A stretch of DNA of 64,000 nt from Albugo candida (Eukaryota > Oomycota > Peronosporomycetes > Albuginales > Albuginaceae): NCBI GenBank assembly GCA_905220665.1, contig CAJNAR010000154.1:496001-560000 (forward strand). Direction: 5' to 3'. The first letter of the stretch is position 1; each line of letters opens with the position of its first letter. Under the pieces are notes generated by a model, which was given only the letters and a program-made list of their open reading frames with translations, was not told the DNA's origin and did not search any database. This document shows, piece after piece, positions 22,293 to 35,010 of the stretch. The position numbers and the translations under genes are program-made.

Positions 22293-24506
22293 TTAATTAT
22301 CGCGTGTTTGTACGACGTTCCACGGAAGAAGAGATTGGAGAAACAGCAACAGCGGATTCCCAGTAAGCGACAACGCGTCATCCTGAAATCCATTTTGGAT
22401 ATTTTCGAGTGGAAGATGCACAGCCATTTGGTTCATTTGTTCCATTTGTTGTGGTATCGGATCGTCTTCTGGAAGCATGGTGACTTCATCGGTATAATCT
22501 ACATCAGTTGACACGTCAACACAGTGCCACAGAAGTATGGGTGCGTACCTTGTAATGCCGCTCGGTGGTATTTCAAAAGGCTTGGAGGCAGCTCCATCAC
22601 CTGAGGATACGCAGATTGCAAGACAGAACTGTCGATTGCAAGTTTGGCACTTTGATAAAGGAATTCCAATACATTATCCAACTTCCACAATTGTGAATGT
22701 CGCGTGACGTAAATGCTCAGCACATGAGCCAATGCCGAATCTTCACTTAATGGACGAGCATCAGCAAAGCGGGAATTTTCCAATACCGACTTCCAAGCCT
22801 CTGATTCTCAATATGAGTGCACACACATTCTCTAAAGGATTTGCTACTGTACCTGACGTACTTCTGACTTTACATGCTTCAAGAAGAAGGCTGAGGACGC
22901 TCGGATACATGAGAAGAGCTTTGGCCAATTGCTCTTGAGCGTCTTTCTTCTCGGAATGGAACCTATAAAGATACTTGAGAGTGTGGTCGACTACAAGCTC
23001 ACGATCGTACATTGCCAACGCGGAAGACAGATAGAGATTTGGAAGCGAGGAAAGCGAATGTGACTCGACTTCACTTCTCGCAGACTCTGTAAAGCGATCG
23101 ACCGGTTGGATATTTGCATCCAATAACGCGAGAAGGAAAGCGTACTGCCTGGAAGCTAACGCATAGTAATCCAATGCCAACACAACGGATACGGGATCTC
23201 CATGAGGATCCAAGGCAAAGATCATCCGAGCTAACTCGAATGCGCTTCTTACGCACCCACGTCGACCTGCTTGCTGCATGTACATGAATAAAGCTTTGTA
23301 GAATGTCGCGTTGGTCTCAATACGGTAATCCATGCGTGAGTTTCCATTGCTGACATCGAAATTCTCGCTCCAGGAAAGCTCACAGACGTACATGCCCCGC
23401 TTGATACAGTCTGTCGCATGATCCATCTGCCCGTGATGCTGATACACTCGACTCATCTGAATCAGAGCATCCAAGTGGTACGGGTTTCGGTATAGAAATT
23501 CCGCCAGAGCCTGAGGATCATGAGAAGTCTGTACAAATTGGAAGGCTTTGGAGCTCTACACGCACGTGTCAGCATTCTTACAAGAAAAGGAGCGAACCTT
23601 TTAGTAACCTTTTCGTATTCGGAAGACCACACAATTTGATAATAGTCGGAGGATTCAGCCCAAAATTCTCCATTTGGACGAGGACAACGAGCCCATCGAA
23701 TGCCTCCACCGATAAATGGAGGCGGTCGTGGCCAAGTATCACTCGGCGTGACCATAAGCGCCTTCCGTAAGCTTCTCCATGCAACTTTACTGAAACACAA
23801 TGAACGTGAGAATTTTTGTCGGATAAGGAAGCTGATGAGGTACTTTGGATCACGAAATCGATTGTTTCCTGTTTTTTTGTTTGTCTCCTTTTCGGCTTTC
23901 ATCTGTGAGAATGAATGAGCTGAGATGCATAGAATTGGGAGTGATACGTACGTTGAAGATCCTCTTCATTTCTCGCTCGGCGTTGGTGAGTCTCACTTGC
24001 ACACGGAGCAGCTCATTCCACTTTTCGGTCGCATTTGGAATTGGGTTGTTCCTGTCAGCTTTCATAGCCTCGGAAGGTTGCTTATTTGTGGAAACTTGTG
24101 GAATCAGATGACGCTGTTTGGACTTGTTTTGTGATTTCTTCTTTTTATTCTCGAGTCTATGCATGGAATCAGATTGAATCAGAACTAATAGTATCGATGA
24201 GAATGTGTGTTGGATGGGACACTATACGATTTGGTTGGGAAGGAGACGGGCGGAGGTTTTGTCGGCAATTGACTTGTGTTTGGATCGAGAGGCTGCTTTT
24301 TCGAATCAATAATCTGATGTGACTCAGAATCTGACTCAGAATTTGACACTGAGTCAGACTCCGAGTCTTGAAGGCATTGGAATCCAATGGCTGTTTTCTT
24401 TGGCGCTACGTCGTCGTTTGAAATGAAATCCTCGCAATCACTTTGGTCTTTCACTCGACTTTCATCTTTGAGAAACTGTTCCAATCGTTTTGCTTGTCTG
24501 GCTGAC
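22293..24506 (-). CDS. TCF25: TCF25/Nulp1 homologue (ribosome quality-control factor), six exons found, 5' end unresolved
   Basis: Exons on the minus strand: about 24506-24228, 24156-23952, 23902-23609, 23555-22853, 22800-22549 and 22498-22293. Introns are 71, 49, 53, 52 and 50 nt; every junction keeps frame. The product is about 646 aa without its first residues. Family blocks appear in the correct order: an acidic Ser/Asp-rich N-terminus, a poly-lysine patch, RLTNAEREMKRIF, VTPSDTWPRPP, WSSEYEK, PYHLDALIQMSRVYQHHGQ, a CELSWSENF segment, RRGCVRSAFELARMIFALDP and the terminal NPLLLFLQSLLP. TCF25 (Rqc1 in yeast) acts in the ribosome-associated quality-control complex that ubiquitinates stalled nascent chains. 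The reading frame remains open upstream of 24506, where TGTAG could be an acceptor; a small start exon probably lies within the following 200 bases. No damage is seen. Confidence 0.88.
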
Positions 24507-24960
24507 CTACACAGCGCGCTATTGCTTTCGACAACAAAAGAAATTGACTTTGCAATCGTACATTTAATTCCGAAAAGGTATTGCGTTACATTCGTGCAAC
24601 CTTCAGCAAGAATCGCTTGAACGTAAAGCGAAAAGCTTTGCGATTCTCTGTGTCACTTTCAGTCTGTTTTTCGTCTCTGTACGCGCTCTATGTGCACATA
24701 CGCTTACGTATTCCGTTGAACATTCAGTTCGGCAGTCGATACGTATCCTTAAATTTGTATGTAAACGTTTACAGCGAGTAAGAATGAGATTAATAGAAAA
24801 AAAACATGAGCCTTTCGTGCTACAATCAAATTAACATATTACGTCCTCGAGGCTCAAAAAAGAAAAACAATTCAGCGGCTATCAATAAACCAAAATAAGT
24901 GAGTAATATCCCAACTCGTTGCCGTAATGCATCACAAATTGACATAAGTGTACCTCATTT
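24507..24960. other. 5' flank of TCF25 and 3' flank of the next minus-strand gene
   Basis: About 450 nt. The TCF25 frame remains open into the first part, so the missing first exon and promoter are expected here. Beyond 24780 the sequence is A-rich with no coding signal. Confidence 0.45.
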
Positions 24961-25475
24961 TCAGTTGTTTGTTAGACGAACATACTTTGCTGCTGTTCGG
25001 ACCAAATCGCAAATTGCTGGTTTATGCACAGAAAATTCTCCGTGCAGGTCTTTCCCTACAGAAACACTGAGAAATGACGCGTACCTCACGTTCAATAATG
25101 TACCAATCTGCTCAGAAGTGCCTACAGCCTATAAAGTAAACAGATGAATGAGACACGGAATGCGCACTTACAGAGTGACCCGAGTGCGGACCCTGACCGA
25201 GTCGATTCTTCTACTTGTGCAGCTGCATCTCGTGCCAAAATGTCCCAGCCTCATGCAAATGCGCGTGAGCTGAGTGTGCATCACTACCGATACTCTTTGG
25301 ACTTTTCACGTCGCAGCCTCTCAAACAATTTCCCATCTCCATCGCATACGCTCTATAGAGTGCAAGCAGTAAAAACAGAGTTTGTCGTTGATAGCCCATG
25401 CCAATACAATAAGTAATGAATGAGTAAGTCCTAGCTACAGATAAAATCGAAGCGGCATACTTGAAGTTTCGACAT
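24961..25475 (-). CDS. small uncertain multi-exon gene
   Basis: The best-supported part is the last exon, 25121-24961, which reads CTSEQIGTLLNVRYASF and on to a stop. It is preceded by a 50-nt intron (25171-25122) with a consensus GTAAGT donor and TAG acceptor. The exon before it carries a protein-like stretch, WDILARDAAAQVEESTRSG. Upstream the frame is unclear: one ORF has a hydrophobic start (MGYQRQTLFLLLALYRAYA, ATG or near 25399), and another reading places an exon with DGDGKLFERLRREKSKEYR. At least one further intron of about 38 nt would be needed. I do not recognise a family. It lies between the asparagine synthetase and TCF25 genes, all on the minus strand. Confidence 0.35.
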
Positions 25476-25814
25476 TTTATAGAGCATTTGCTATGTCTCT
25501 TCTGCGCCTTAATTATCGAACATTTTGTCGATTTTCGATAAATAGAACTTCAAAGTGGTACTTTATCAAAAGAAGAAAATGGAACCGCACGACTGTCGTG
25601 AATGTTCACACTTTACGGGCAGCCACTTTTCATTTCTCTCCCAAAAGAAAATCACAATATAAAAACTATGAAACTGCGAGAAAACAATTCTCGAAACCCG
25701 TTCGATTTCAAGCGATCTGACGAATCGTATCGTCGGCGTTGGGCTATCTTTACAGTGCGACTGTCTGGTTAGAAAGGGAGAAGAAGAGTTTTCGTATTTT
25801 TTCTCGCTACTTAG
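25476..25814. other. intergenic, 3' side of asparagine synthetase
   Basis: About 340 nt with no convincing ORF. It separates the asparagine synthetase stop from the small gene; the promoter of the latter is expected here. Confidence 0.45.
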
Positions 25815-27518
25815 CTACTGATACGCTTCAACATGAACGCCAGCAATCGCTCTTCCGGAAGGATCAGCTGCGTTTTTGAAAGTCGCATCCCATTCAATCG
25901 CTGCAGCTGTACTGCACGCAATGCTTGGACCTCCAGGCACAGTCTGTGCAGCGACTTCTTTGACGAAATGTTTTTGGAAGATACTGCGATAGAAATACGC
26001 TTCTTTGGTCGTTGGCGTGTTGTAGGGAAACAGTTTAGACGCATATTTCATCTGACGCTCCGTGACGACTTTCTCTGCGGTATCGCGGAGAGAATCGATC
26101 CAACCGTATCCCACACCGTCTGAGAACTGCTCCTTTTGTCGCCATAAAATGTTGGATGGAAGGTAAGGATTCTCTTTATCGTCAAAGGCTTTGCGGATAA
26201 CATACTTTTCCATTCTTCCCGATGAAACATCAATCATTTTCTCTTTTGTATCGAGATTCATTGCAATATCCAAAAAATCGGAGTCCAGGAACGGGACTCG
26301 AGCTTCGACACCCCACGCACTCGTGGATTTATTCGCTCGAAGGCAATCGTATTGGTGGAGTCCTTGAAGCTTTTGAATAGTTTCTTTATGGAAAGCCTCA
26401 GGCGAAGGAGCTTTATGGAAGTATAAATACCCTCCAAAGACCTCATCTGCGCCCTCACCGGACAGAACCATTTTTATTCCCATCGCTTTGATCTTTCTCG
26501 CCATCAAAAACATTGGCGTCGACGCTCGAACAGTTGTCACATCATAAGTCTCCAAATGTTTGATAACCTCTGAGACTGCATCTAATCCTTCTTGGATCGT
26601 ATACGTGAACGAATGATGAATCGTTCCGAGGAAGTCAGCGACTTGTTTTGCTGCTTGAAGATCCGGTGAGTCCTCCAACCCGATCGTGAACGAATGGATC
26701 TTATTCAACCATCCTTCCTGACCATCTAAAGCCAATTTCTTCTTTTCTCGAACGGCGATGGACGCTACTAAAGAAGAGTCCAATCCACCGGAAAGGAGAA
26801 CGCCCCATGGAACATCAGCCATCATTCTCTTTCTCACAGCATCTTCCAAACCGCATCGAAGTGTTTCGAGGTTCAACGGCTCGGTCCCAAGGTGTTGCGG
26901 ACCGTACCAATTCGGACGGTACCAGCGGATCATTTCTTCTTTTTGAGAGCTGTAGACGTGCCCTGGCTCAAATACTTGAAATCGGACACAACCTTTTTCC
27001 AATGCTTTCATTTCCGATGCGAACCAAATGCTTCCATCGCTTCCGTAGCCGTAATACAAAGGTGTGATGCCCATATGATCACGTACTGCGATATATTGAT
27101 TCTTCTTGGCGTCATATAGAACAAATGTAAACATTCCGCGTAATTTTGTAATAAAATCAATCCCATAACGAAGATATAACGGAATGATCACTTCACAATC
27201 CGATTGCGTTGTGTATCGATATGGTGCGGTAGCCTCTGATGCTAACATAACCTGTAGTTCTTTATAATTATAAATTTCACCATTCACTGCAAGTGTGATC
27301 GACTGTTCCGGATCGCTGCTGACCAATGGTTGAGCACCTGATTCCGGATCGATGATTGCAAGTCGCTCATGTTCGATTGCGATTCCGTGGGAGGGGAAGA
27401 GACGAATACCATTCCAGTCGGGACCACGATGTTGGATACGTTTACCTGCTTCTAACGCAGCTGTGCGAAGGTCTGTCTCGGGAAGCTCCGATGCGAAAAT
27501 AGCGACAATTCCACACAT
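25815..27518 (-). CDS. ASNS: asparagine synthetase, glutamine-hydrolysing
   Basis: A single-exon, undamaged ORF of 567 aa. The enzyme makes asparagine from aspartate, glutamine and ATP in the cytosol. The start is fixed by MCGIVAIF: Cys2 becomes the N-terminal nucleophile of the glutaminase domain after methionine removal. Other landmarks are HRGPDWNG (30-37), ERLAIIDP (51-58), NGEIYNY (79-85), LRGMFTFVLYD and RDHMG of the glutaminase half, then the synthetase PP-loop SGGLDSS (243-249), the GEGADEVFGGY loop and a C-terminal EARVPFLD segment. The length fits the AsnB type. The C-terminal residues after the catalytic core are unremarkable. It is the last conserved gene before the gene-poor half of the window. 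The 5' flank from 27519 should hold its promoter. Confidence 0.96.
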   Translation of the reverse strand: MCGIVAIFASELPETDLRTAALEAGKRIQHRGPDWNGIRLFPSHGIAIEHERLAIIDPESGAQPLVSSDPEQSITLAVNGEIYNYKELQVMLASEATAPYRYTTQSDCEVIIPLYLRYGIDFITKLRGMFTFVLYDAKKNQYIAVRDHMGITPLYYGYGSDGSIWFASEMKALEKGCVRFQVFEPGHVYSSQKEEMIRWYRPNWYGPQHLGTEPLNLETLRCGLEDAVRKRMMADVPWGVLLSGGLDSSLVASIAVREKKKLALDGQEGWLNKIHSFTIGLEDSPDLQAAKQVADFLGTIHHSFTYTIQEGLDAVSEVIKHLETYDVTTVRASTPMFLMARKIKAMGIKMVLSGEGADEVFGGYLYFHKAPSPEAFHKETIQKLQGLHQYDCLRANKSTSAWGVEARVPFLDSDFLDIAMNLDTKEKMIDVSSGRMEKYVIRKAFDDKENPYLPSNILWRQKEQFSDGVGYGWIDSLRDTAEKVVTERQMKYASKLFPYNTPTTKEAYFYRSIFQKHFVKEVAAQTVPGGPSIACSTAAAIEWDATFKNAADPSGRAIAGVHVEAYQ

Positions 27519-30397
27519 ACGTTGCGCTGTTTTTCGAATGAAGATTTTGATTGGTTTCGATTGTGTGAAAATAGAAGAGATAATAATAAAAAGGGTATAT
27601 ATTGATAGAGGTGATTGAGTAGCATTTATGTGAAAAAGCCTCTGACTTTTCTGTTGTCTCTGTAAGGATGCGGGTAGAGTATGCTCGCAGAGTCGACTTG
27701 TGAGCTGTTGCCATATGTCTGAGTGCCTGGAGGGATAGTAATTGGTATGAAAAGACGCATTATGTAATCAGTATATCGTATTTTGTATGAAAGCTCGTTC
27801 TTCTTCTATTTTGCGTTTATGGACAGCTGTTCCACCAGTTCACATCTGAAGCGCGTTACAACAGCTCAATTGAGTTTGTGAGAGTATACGTAGCATAGAA
27901 ATATGTGCTATCCGGTCGCTTTTTGTTGTTGCGAGGAGGTTTTGCTATTTGTTCGAGAATTTCAAGTCGGAAAGAAGGTGTTGGAACGAAGTGTCAATGT
28001 TCTAACTCCTCTCTGCTGTATCAAATCATCGATAATGACAGATCGATGACACTAAAAGAGCAGAAATCCATCCGTAATGGTTGTGGCAGAGAAATTCACA
28101 TGTGATATTTCTGAGCTGTTGATTCCACTAACTGCTATTTCCTGTTTTTCTGCCTTCTGCGTCTAGCAGTAAGCGCTGCCTCGTTACGTGTTCCACTAAG
28201 AGTCATTGTATTCAGGTATCTATCAATCGCAATTAAGGTGTCAGTTTTGACTTACAACGGGAATGATATCCAATTTGACATAAGCGATCAAAAACAGTGT
28301 ATATTCACTTGAAAAGCGTATAAGCGAGAAGAAGAGTAGGGCTGTACCCACAGCACAATGAGAGAAGATTACAGATTCGGGATGGGGAGGTAAGGCAATG
28401 GATACAGTAACAGACTCAACTGTGACGACAATGTCACTTTTTCAAGCCGTTTTGACTAATTTGAAAGAATAGAAATGTTATTTGTCGTTGGATTGTGTTC
28501 CTTTCTATTGGCAGCTGCTTCGGGATACATACGTACAAATCCCTTTACTGTGATGATACCAACTGATAATACACAGCAAATAGAGTAATAATGAGACAAA
28601 ATGATGCAATGAACGAAAAACGACCAATTAAGTGATGCGACCAGCGTTCGGTGAAAGGGTACAGGTGTTTATGGGATATGCCGAGACCAATCCAAAACTT
28701 TTGAATATCCTGAAAAGTGTCGTAGAAAGATGCAAGGAATAGGTTGGTAGCTCAAAGTAAGAGAAAAGAAAGAAGTGAAATCTCTATTTCACGTACTGTC
28801 GCATGACCATAGTTGAGTACAAAACACGGTGAATATGGAAGAAAGCACCAAATGCAATGATTCCTATGGCATATACTTACAAAATGTCTCGAGGAGAGCG
28901 ATTGAAATCAAGGATAATTCAACATATGTCGCCTGTGGCGCTTAGAAGGTCCGCTTCGACATTTGACGATGGGATGGGCAACAATTAAGGAGGAAGAAAG
29001 TACTGTACGTGAATTGAAATCGTGCAAGTAATTGGAATGTCTTTGTTGAGAGCGAGAGCTTCCATCCAATACAAAGAGCAACGACACGGTATAAATTAGA
29101 CAAATTACAATGGTTCTAGGCTCGATACAGGCGACAAAATCAAATGCGCTTATACATTTCCAATTCTCTGTTAATGCCAGAAAAATTGCATGTTTCTACT
29201 TCGTGATAGCATCAACGAACAGGATGCGTGGTCTCTGCGTGTCATATCAATATCAATAGCAAAAACTGAGGCTCTTGCTCAGGTCGTAATGAGCAATATG
29301 GTGCGGCTTTATAACGCGCAGCGGATTGACTCTCGCGTCAAAACTGACAGTGATGAAAAAAGTACGAATCATACAGGATGCTCAAAACCATTCCATTGCA
29401 GCTCAATCAATTTAGGCAATCGCTACTGTAGGGGTAACGAATAGACGATTGTCGCTGGGTAAGTACGCGATAAGTTGACTATCATCACGTCAAGGTGGAG
29501 AAATTACGTATGTAACGACGTTTTATAGCACTGCATCGAAAGGATTCTATCAGTGCAATCTAACAAACCTACTCTGAACGGGACGGATGAATTTGAGACA
29601 GGTAGTATATTCATAGCTGATCAACAGCCACTCCGAACCATCTTATAAGAGTAAAAAGAGCTTAGTTTAACGAGGCGATCCATTATACACACCCAAATAT
29701 ATGGGAGATTGCAGCATAAGCTGGATAGCATATTCAAACGAGTGACAGATGTATTACAAAATAAAAACTCGGCAGTGTGGTTGACCTGCACAACAAGACA
29801 TTATTCCAGTTACTTTCAACTTGACCATTTTGTCTAGAGGCATATTTTCTTTTGTTTCATGTGTGTCACAATGAAAATTTGTGAAAGAGTATCACATATT
29901 CAGACACACGAACAGGTATCAGGCTTTTCTGGAGAAAGTATCCTGCCACACATGTATTAAATTTCAAGGAGTCAGAATGATAATAAAAAGTCTCAACTCA
30001 CAATGTTACAAAGCGCTGTCCAAAGAAACAAAGCGGTCTAAATCGTTTATTTTTGTGGCACCAATTGAAATCCTCTAGCGCTTTCCATTCAAATATTTAC
30101 GGGGAAGTTTGTATGATTTTTTTCAGTTAAAGGTGTGATGCATTTGAACTTGAGATCAAAAAATGCTAATTAGGCCAGTCAACAAACGGTGCTCGAAGCA
30201 AGCTTATTTATGAAGAGATAAGTAGAAATTCGGGGACGTGAAGTACTATAAACGAATCTCTTCTAGGACAAGACGTATTTCCAGCTCATTTTGATAATTA
30301 GTATTACTAAAAGCGGGTAAGAAATGTCGTTATTACTTAGCAATTTCCATGGCTAATTTTTAGAAAAATGACTGGTGGAATTTCCATCTTCGCTCAC
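27519..30397. other. gene-free stretch of 2.9 kb
   Basis: Only short ORFs with no family signal on either strand. Base composition is AT-rich. I see no RNA gene, repeat array or remnant I can name. It marks the border between the conserved gene block and the gene-poor zone. Confidence 0.5.
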
Positions 30398-32377
30398 TTC
30401 AAATCCTCTGTTGTTCATTGACGGAGACCGATAGGACGACCAATTTGACTTGTATTATCATCATAATTCATCTCGTGCAATCATCCTTCAAGCATAGCTG
30501 GAGTATATAAGAAGGCGCTTGACGTATCCAAACATACTAAGAGAAACCAATATCGGCAGTGTACAAGAAATAAACTTCCGAGTTCTGCGTAAGACAACCA
30601 GCAAACTTCAATTCTTCAGCTTGTTCACTAGTGAATTCGACGAAGCTACTTTGCTGCAAACAGGCCATTTGTTTCTCATCGACTCCGAGCTGAACGGAGT
30701 CAAATGACTAAGCTGATGAGGCACCACTCCAAGCTTACAGGGGTATGTTGAATTCAGGGAGGCCATGAATCAACAGTAATAGAATACTTTGTCACTTTTT
30801 TAATCGTCCGTGGGTCTTTTCTATTCCTTTTCTTTGCAGTGAAAGTCCTTGGAATGTAAGGGCGGTGCTCAGAGCAGAAATTGCTCGGCAATTTTTACAA
30901 TCTGCGGCATTTTTTATCTTGATAACAGGACATAGTATCTCGAAATATTTTGTATTTGACTTCTGGGATGGCGTCAGAAGCATCAAGTAAAGACGAATGC
31001 GCTGTGATCGTCTCAATGTTTAATTTTATATGACTTTTCTTGCACACACCGAGCGCATCTTCATTGCTAAAAGAATGTGTGGTATAAGATCACACAAGTA
31101 CTCTTAAACGGATCGTTATACGGCAAATATAGCAAGCGACGATGCGATTCAATATTTATATTATGCTTACGAAGGTATACAAGGCACTCGACGATTGAAG
31201 CAGGTTTGCATTCGTACATCTTTCACAAGAATGATTGAGTTCCGCACTCGTTAGAATCATCGTAAGAGTAGGTGATAAGTCAAACATTACTCGAGAACTA
31301 CCTGGTGTATGATTGAGCTGGAAGTGAATACAGCGCTCAGTTTCATTAAACTTCGATGTGAGCATCAAACACTTAAGCTTTATTCCCATCATAATTTCAA
31401 GTGCACCATTCATTTTTGTTGCGACTTTATCTATGTGGACGGCTTTTCGACATTCTTCTTGCGGCAACCTGGATCAGTATATGGATGACTTCACTAGGTT
31501 GAAGCTGTTCTTTACTGGCACAAAAATGATTTGATTGTAATCCCTCAGCAGACTTCGATGTAGTCGAAAGGTAGTGCCCAATATCCGGCAACCAGCTGGG
31601 TCCCACACAAGAATTTCGTGACAAAATCTAGCTCAGCTGATTGGTTTCTTGATTTGGTGATCAAATAATACGTACGAATAGCAAGCCTTTTACTAAGCAA
31701 GGCTAAATACTCTCGGCACACGGCCACTTTTTTTTGGTGAAGATAAAACCATCGAATCGACGAGTCAATAAAGATTTCATCTTGCGTGTTTTTACTAGAA
31801 ACTTTGGTCCTCAATGTCTCATTTGGGTTTGCAACAAGTATCTGAGCTTGCTTATCATAATGTAATTCTTGCATTATCAATAATTGTTTCCTGATGTACG
31901 CCTCAAGTTGTCGATGTAGTTATCCTGAATATAATATCTTTTCGGCAATTCGACTTGTGAATTTCAGAGAGCGCCCAATCAAAGATATTTTCTCGAGATT
32001 CATCGTTTCTGACCTTACTACGATGATGCGTTGCTGACCGTCATTTCTTGGCAAAGCATCCAAATTATATGACTGAGATCATTGAGCCGAAAGGATACTA
32101 TCGGCCATTTTGTTACAATAACATACGAAGGCTTTGGCGATGTCACTGTTCCCTTCTATCCAATATACTCTCTCTGGCGAATTGCCCTTCAGCAAACAGA
32201 TCTGAGTAATTTCCACTACCCTCACGATGCATTCATGACACAATTCGATACTTTTACTTTGAAAGAGGCCACATGAAGAATGCCTGACATTAGAAATTCA
32301 TGCCTTTTGTGTTTGACACTTTTCGTTGACAAAAACGTGACAAGAAAATGTGCGTGAAAAACGGTTGATGTTCGCAT
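30398..32377 (-). pseudogene. decayed CCG-class effector copy
   Basis: Collinear with the other two CCG loci but broken by many stops and frame shifts. The start (ATG at 32377) reads MRTSTVFHAHFLVTF, a corrupted signal peptide. The position of the C-x-x-C of the CCG motif now reads CVMN, so the motif is destroyed. Later traces include CREYLALLSKRLAIRTY (about 31680, where intact copies have CRECLALHSKSLAIGTF) and the terminal block near 30400-30440 that corresponds to IDRPIG in the intact copy. The total span, about 1.98 kb, is slightly below that of the intact gene. No functional product is expected. Confidence 0.85.
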
Positions 32378-32430
32378 TGTTACGTTTATGAGAGGAGGGG
32401 TAGATGTAGCCCGGTTGTGATTGGTTGTTC
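32378..32430 (-). promoter_or_regulatory. CCG promoter-proximal block, decayed copy
   Basis: Upstream of the ATG at 32377 the minus strand reads CATCTACCCCTCCTCTCATAA then ACGTAACAATG in outline, matching the block before the intact gene (GATCTACCTCCTTCCCCCT, then ATAACAATG). Confidence 0.4.
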
Positions 32431-34569
32431 CAAAGTATGATAGGGTTGCAGTGTGAATGCAACTTGAGTGAAAGCATTCAGATTTGGAAGGGTGTCGCTG
32501 CAGCGACACCTGTGGCTCTGGATTATGTAGAACCTGACACATTCATCTTTATGCGTGACCGAACATCTACTTCCCGGGTACGTTGCAAATACGGTGCTTA
32601 TACTACTTGAAGAAGCATTATCTGAATGCAACATTAGAATATTCGGCACCCATAATTGATATTTAAACGCTTGTACGTTAATAGGCAATTCCAGGCTTGA
32701 TCGCCCAACAACACTTGTTCACCTCTTTCATAATTGTATACAAAGAAAGAAGCTGGGTCAAACGTGGTTTAGATTCCTGGTATTTTCGAAATTGCGCATC
32801 TTGCCAATTTCTGAATGAATCCTACCGTCTACTTTCATAGATTGATGCTAAAACTGTGATTTACACGTTCAACCTATGAAAAACATGCAATTTTTACACT
32901 AATCGTGTGATTGAAGTCAAAAGTACTGGTTTGTTGTCGCACATTTGTGGTCGAGAATCATCCTCCCGAAGAATTGGATCATATGCTCGATTTCTCCAGC
33001 ATACTGGTTTGTTATACATTTCCTGTAGAATATGACATAGGGTACGACTACCATTGAAGGTATAGACAAAAGCTTTGTGAATAAATAAAGAAAAACCATT
33101 TCAAGAAGCTGAACTGTAGCGTTTGATCTCAATCTACAACAAGTATTCTCACATCTTGTACCGAACTTTGAGTATATTGTTTTATCTATATAATTCTCTC
33201 TTTGCGGGGTATGGAGGTGAATTACTTGGGATTTTGTTTACGCGTTGTCTCCGCCTACAAAATACACACTTGGCAGCATCACATAGTTCTCGAGATTTAC
33301 TTCCTTAAACTCATGAGGGAGAGTCATTAGCCCTGTTACATATCTTCTCTGCATTAAAGGAAGAATAAGGCACTATGAATCATTGTTCGTGGTTCTTTTC
33401 ATTTTGTGTGTATCATTGAGAGTTTTATCTTGAAAAAGAAACCTTCAATTGGCAAAGGTATAAATATAAAGTATCTTCATGCGAAACGATGGTTTCTTTC
33501 TAATTGGTACATTTGATAATCAAACTAGATCAAAATCATTAGTAATATTAAGCAGAATAGAATGCAGTAACGTCTCTTGTGTTCAATACGGTAAATTTAG
33601 CCAACTTCTTGATGTTCTCATCACTGAGATATAGTATTCAACTTCAGTAAAGCTTTATTCACTTGTGAAAAGCATGTTACAAGTTCTGTACTGCTACTTG
33701 TAGGAGATATAAAGATCATCTTGTTCAGCTATCAAGTTCAACGAAATGTATATTCGTCATATGATTTTAATTCGATACGATCGATATTTGAATGAGAGTG
33801 AAGTGAGTTAAAACTCGGATTCAATGCATCGAATTGGGTTGTGAGAACGATAATGATGTATATGTAGAATACACTCAAGTCAAAGAAAACCATAAAGAAT
33901 AATCGGTACTCTTTCATTTGTCAATTTCTTTACGCGGTTGCCCTTGATCGTTGATTTCAAAGAGAGGATGAAAGGTGCATTTTAAGTGTATTGGAAGGAT
34001 GTGAAAAGTATCCACCTTCCATCGTGTCATCACATTTACAGATGGACTGATAAGGAGTAGCACCTACTATGGTTTGTAGCCTTTAAAGCTTTTACTTTTC
34101 CCAAAAGATCACTTGATATTTCATTTAGCTTCATTCTACGACGGCTTGTGCTTCTCGTTTAGCAGTCGATAGGTAAGTATCAGCTAAGTTACACCAATAC
34201 TTTTTTAGTAAGTCTCGATGAGCGGACAATGAGATGAAAGTCGCACGAAGTCGAAACATTATAGACAAAAGGAAAAAGTGAGATTTTTGACATCACATAC
34301 ATCAGGCTCACAGTATTTATTCCTGCATGATTGTTGGCAGCATCACACCCTCCATTACAGCACAACTTGAAGTGAAGCAAGGCCATTCTTTTTCAGCATT
34401 AATTTTTTTTTGATAAAGATCAGAAATTTAGATAATGGATTTGTCAACGTGAACAAGATGGCATTTAGATCAAATGAATGAGTTTCGCGACAGGACCACC
34501 TTTCGATTACGAATCGCCGTTGATTTCGAAAGCTCCAAATGAAGTTATAACGATACCTAAACTCGTCCA
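32431..34569. other. gene-free, AT-rich stretch
   Basis: Just over 2 kb with no supportable feature. Small ORFs (for example 32917-33132 and 33123-33308) lack any family signal and stop-free length is as expected by chance. Confidence 0.45.
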
Positions 34570-35010
34570 AGTCTTTGCGATGGAGCTGGTGCGAAACTCA
34601 ACTTGATGAAATCATCCGTGCTCTCATTGAATCGGACCATGCCTTTGTTCGCGCATTCCAAAATGAAAAAATGGGTCCGGAGGAATCGGTCAAGTATTTG
34701 GAGGCTCTTTTCGGCCACACACCGACTCGATAGTTATACCAGCTCTCGAGAAGCGTTTCTCTAATGCGTTTTAAGTATGGTTTTGACGTGCACGAACTTT
34801 CTGTGATCGACTTTTCGTGGCGCAGAGATGAGTTTTGCACGCCCGCGGCATTGCATGGTGCATGTGGACATACCAGCGGAGACTATTTAACAGTGGCACT
34901 CTATGCTGAATCGATTTGTGCTTGGTCGAAAACCCAAGAAAGGTTCGAAGCAGCTTAACCTTATCAGCAAAGATTTTTTATACTTTCGTCGCCGAAATGG
35001 CGAACTAAAG
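34570..35010 (+). pseudogene. eroded coding remnant, related to 42.04-43.52 kb
   Basis: Plus-strand frames here read as protein in broken pieces: TQLDEIIRALIESDHAFVRA, then MGPEESVKYLEALF up to a stop near 34730, an ORF from 34764 with VIDFSWRRDEF, and VLGRKPKKGSKQLNLISKDF near 34915-34975. Pieces of the same text occur near 42.05 kb (LGQTESVKYF) and 43.46 kb (TGKNTRKGSKRLLILS). I infer an old dispersed element or multicopy gene, now dead. Family unknown. Confidence 0.4.
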
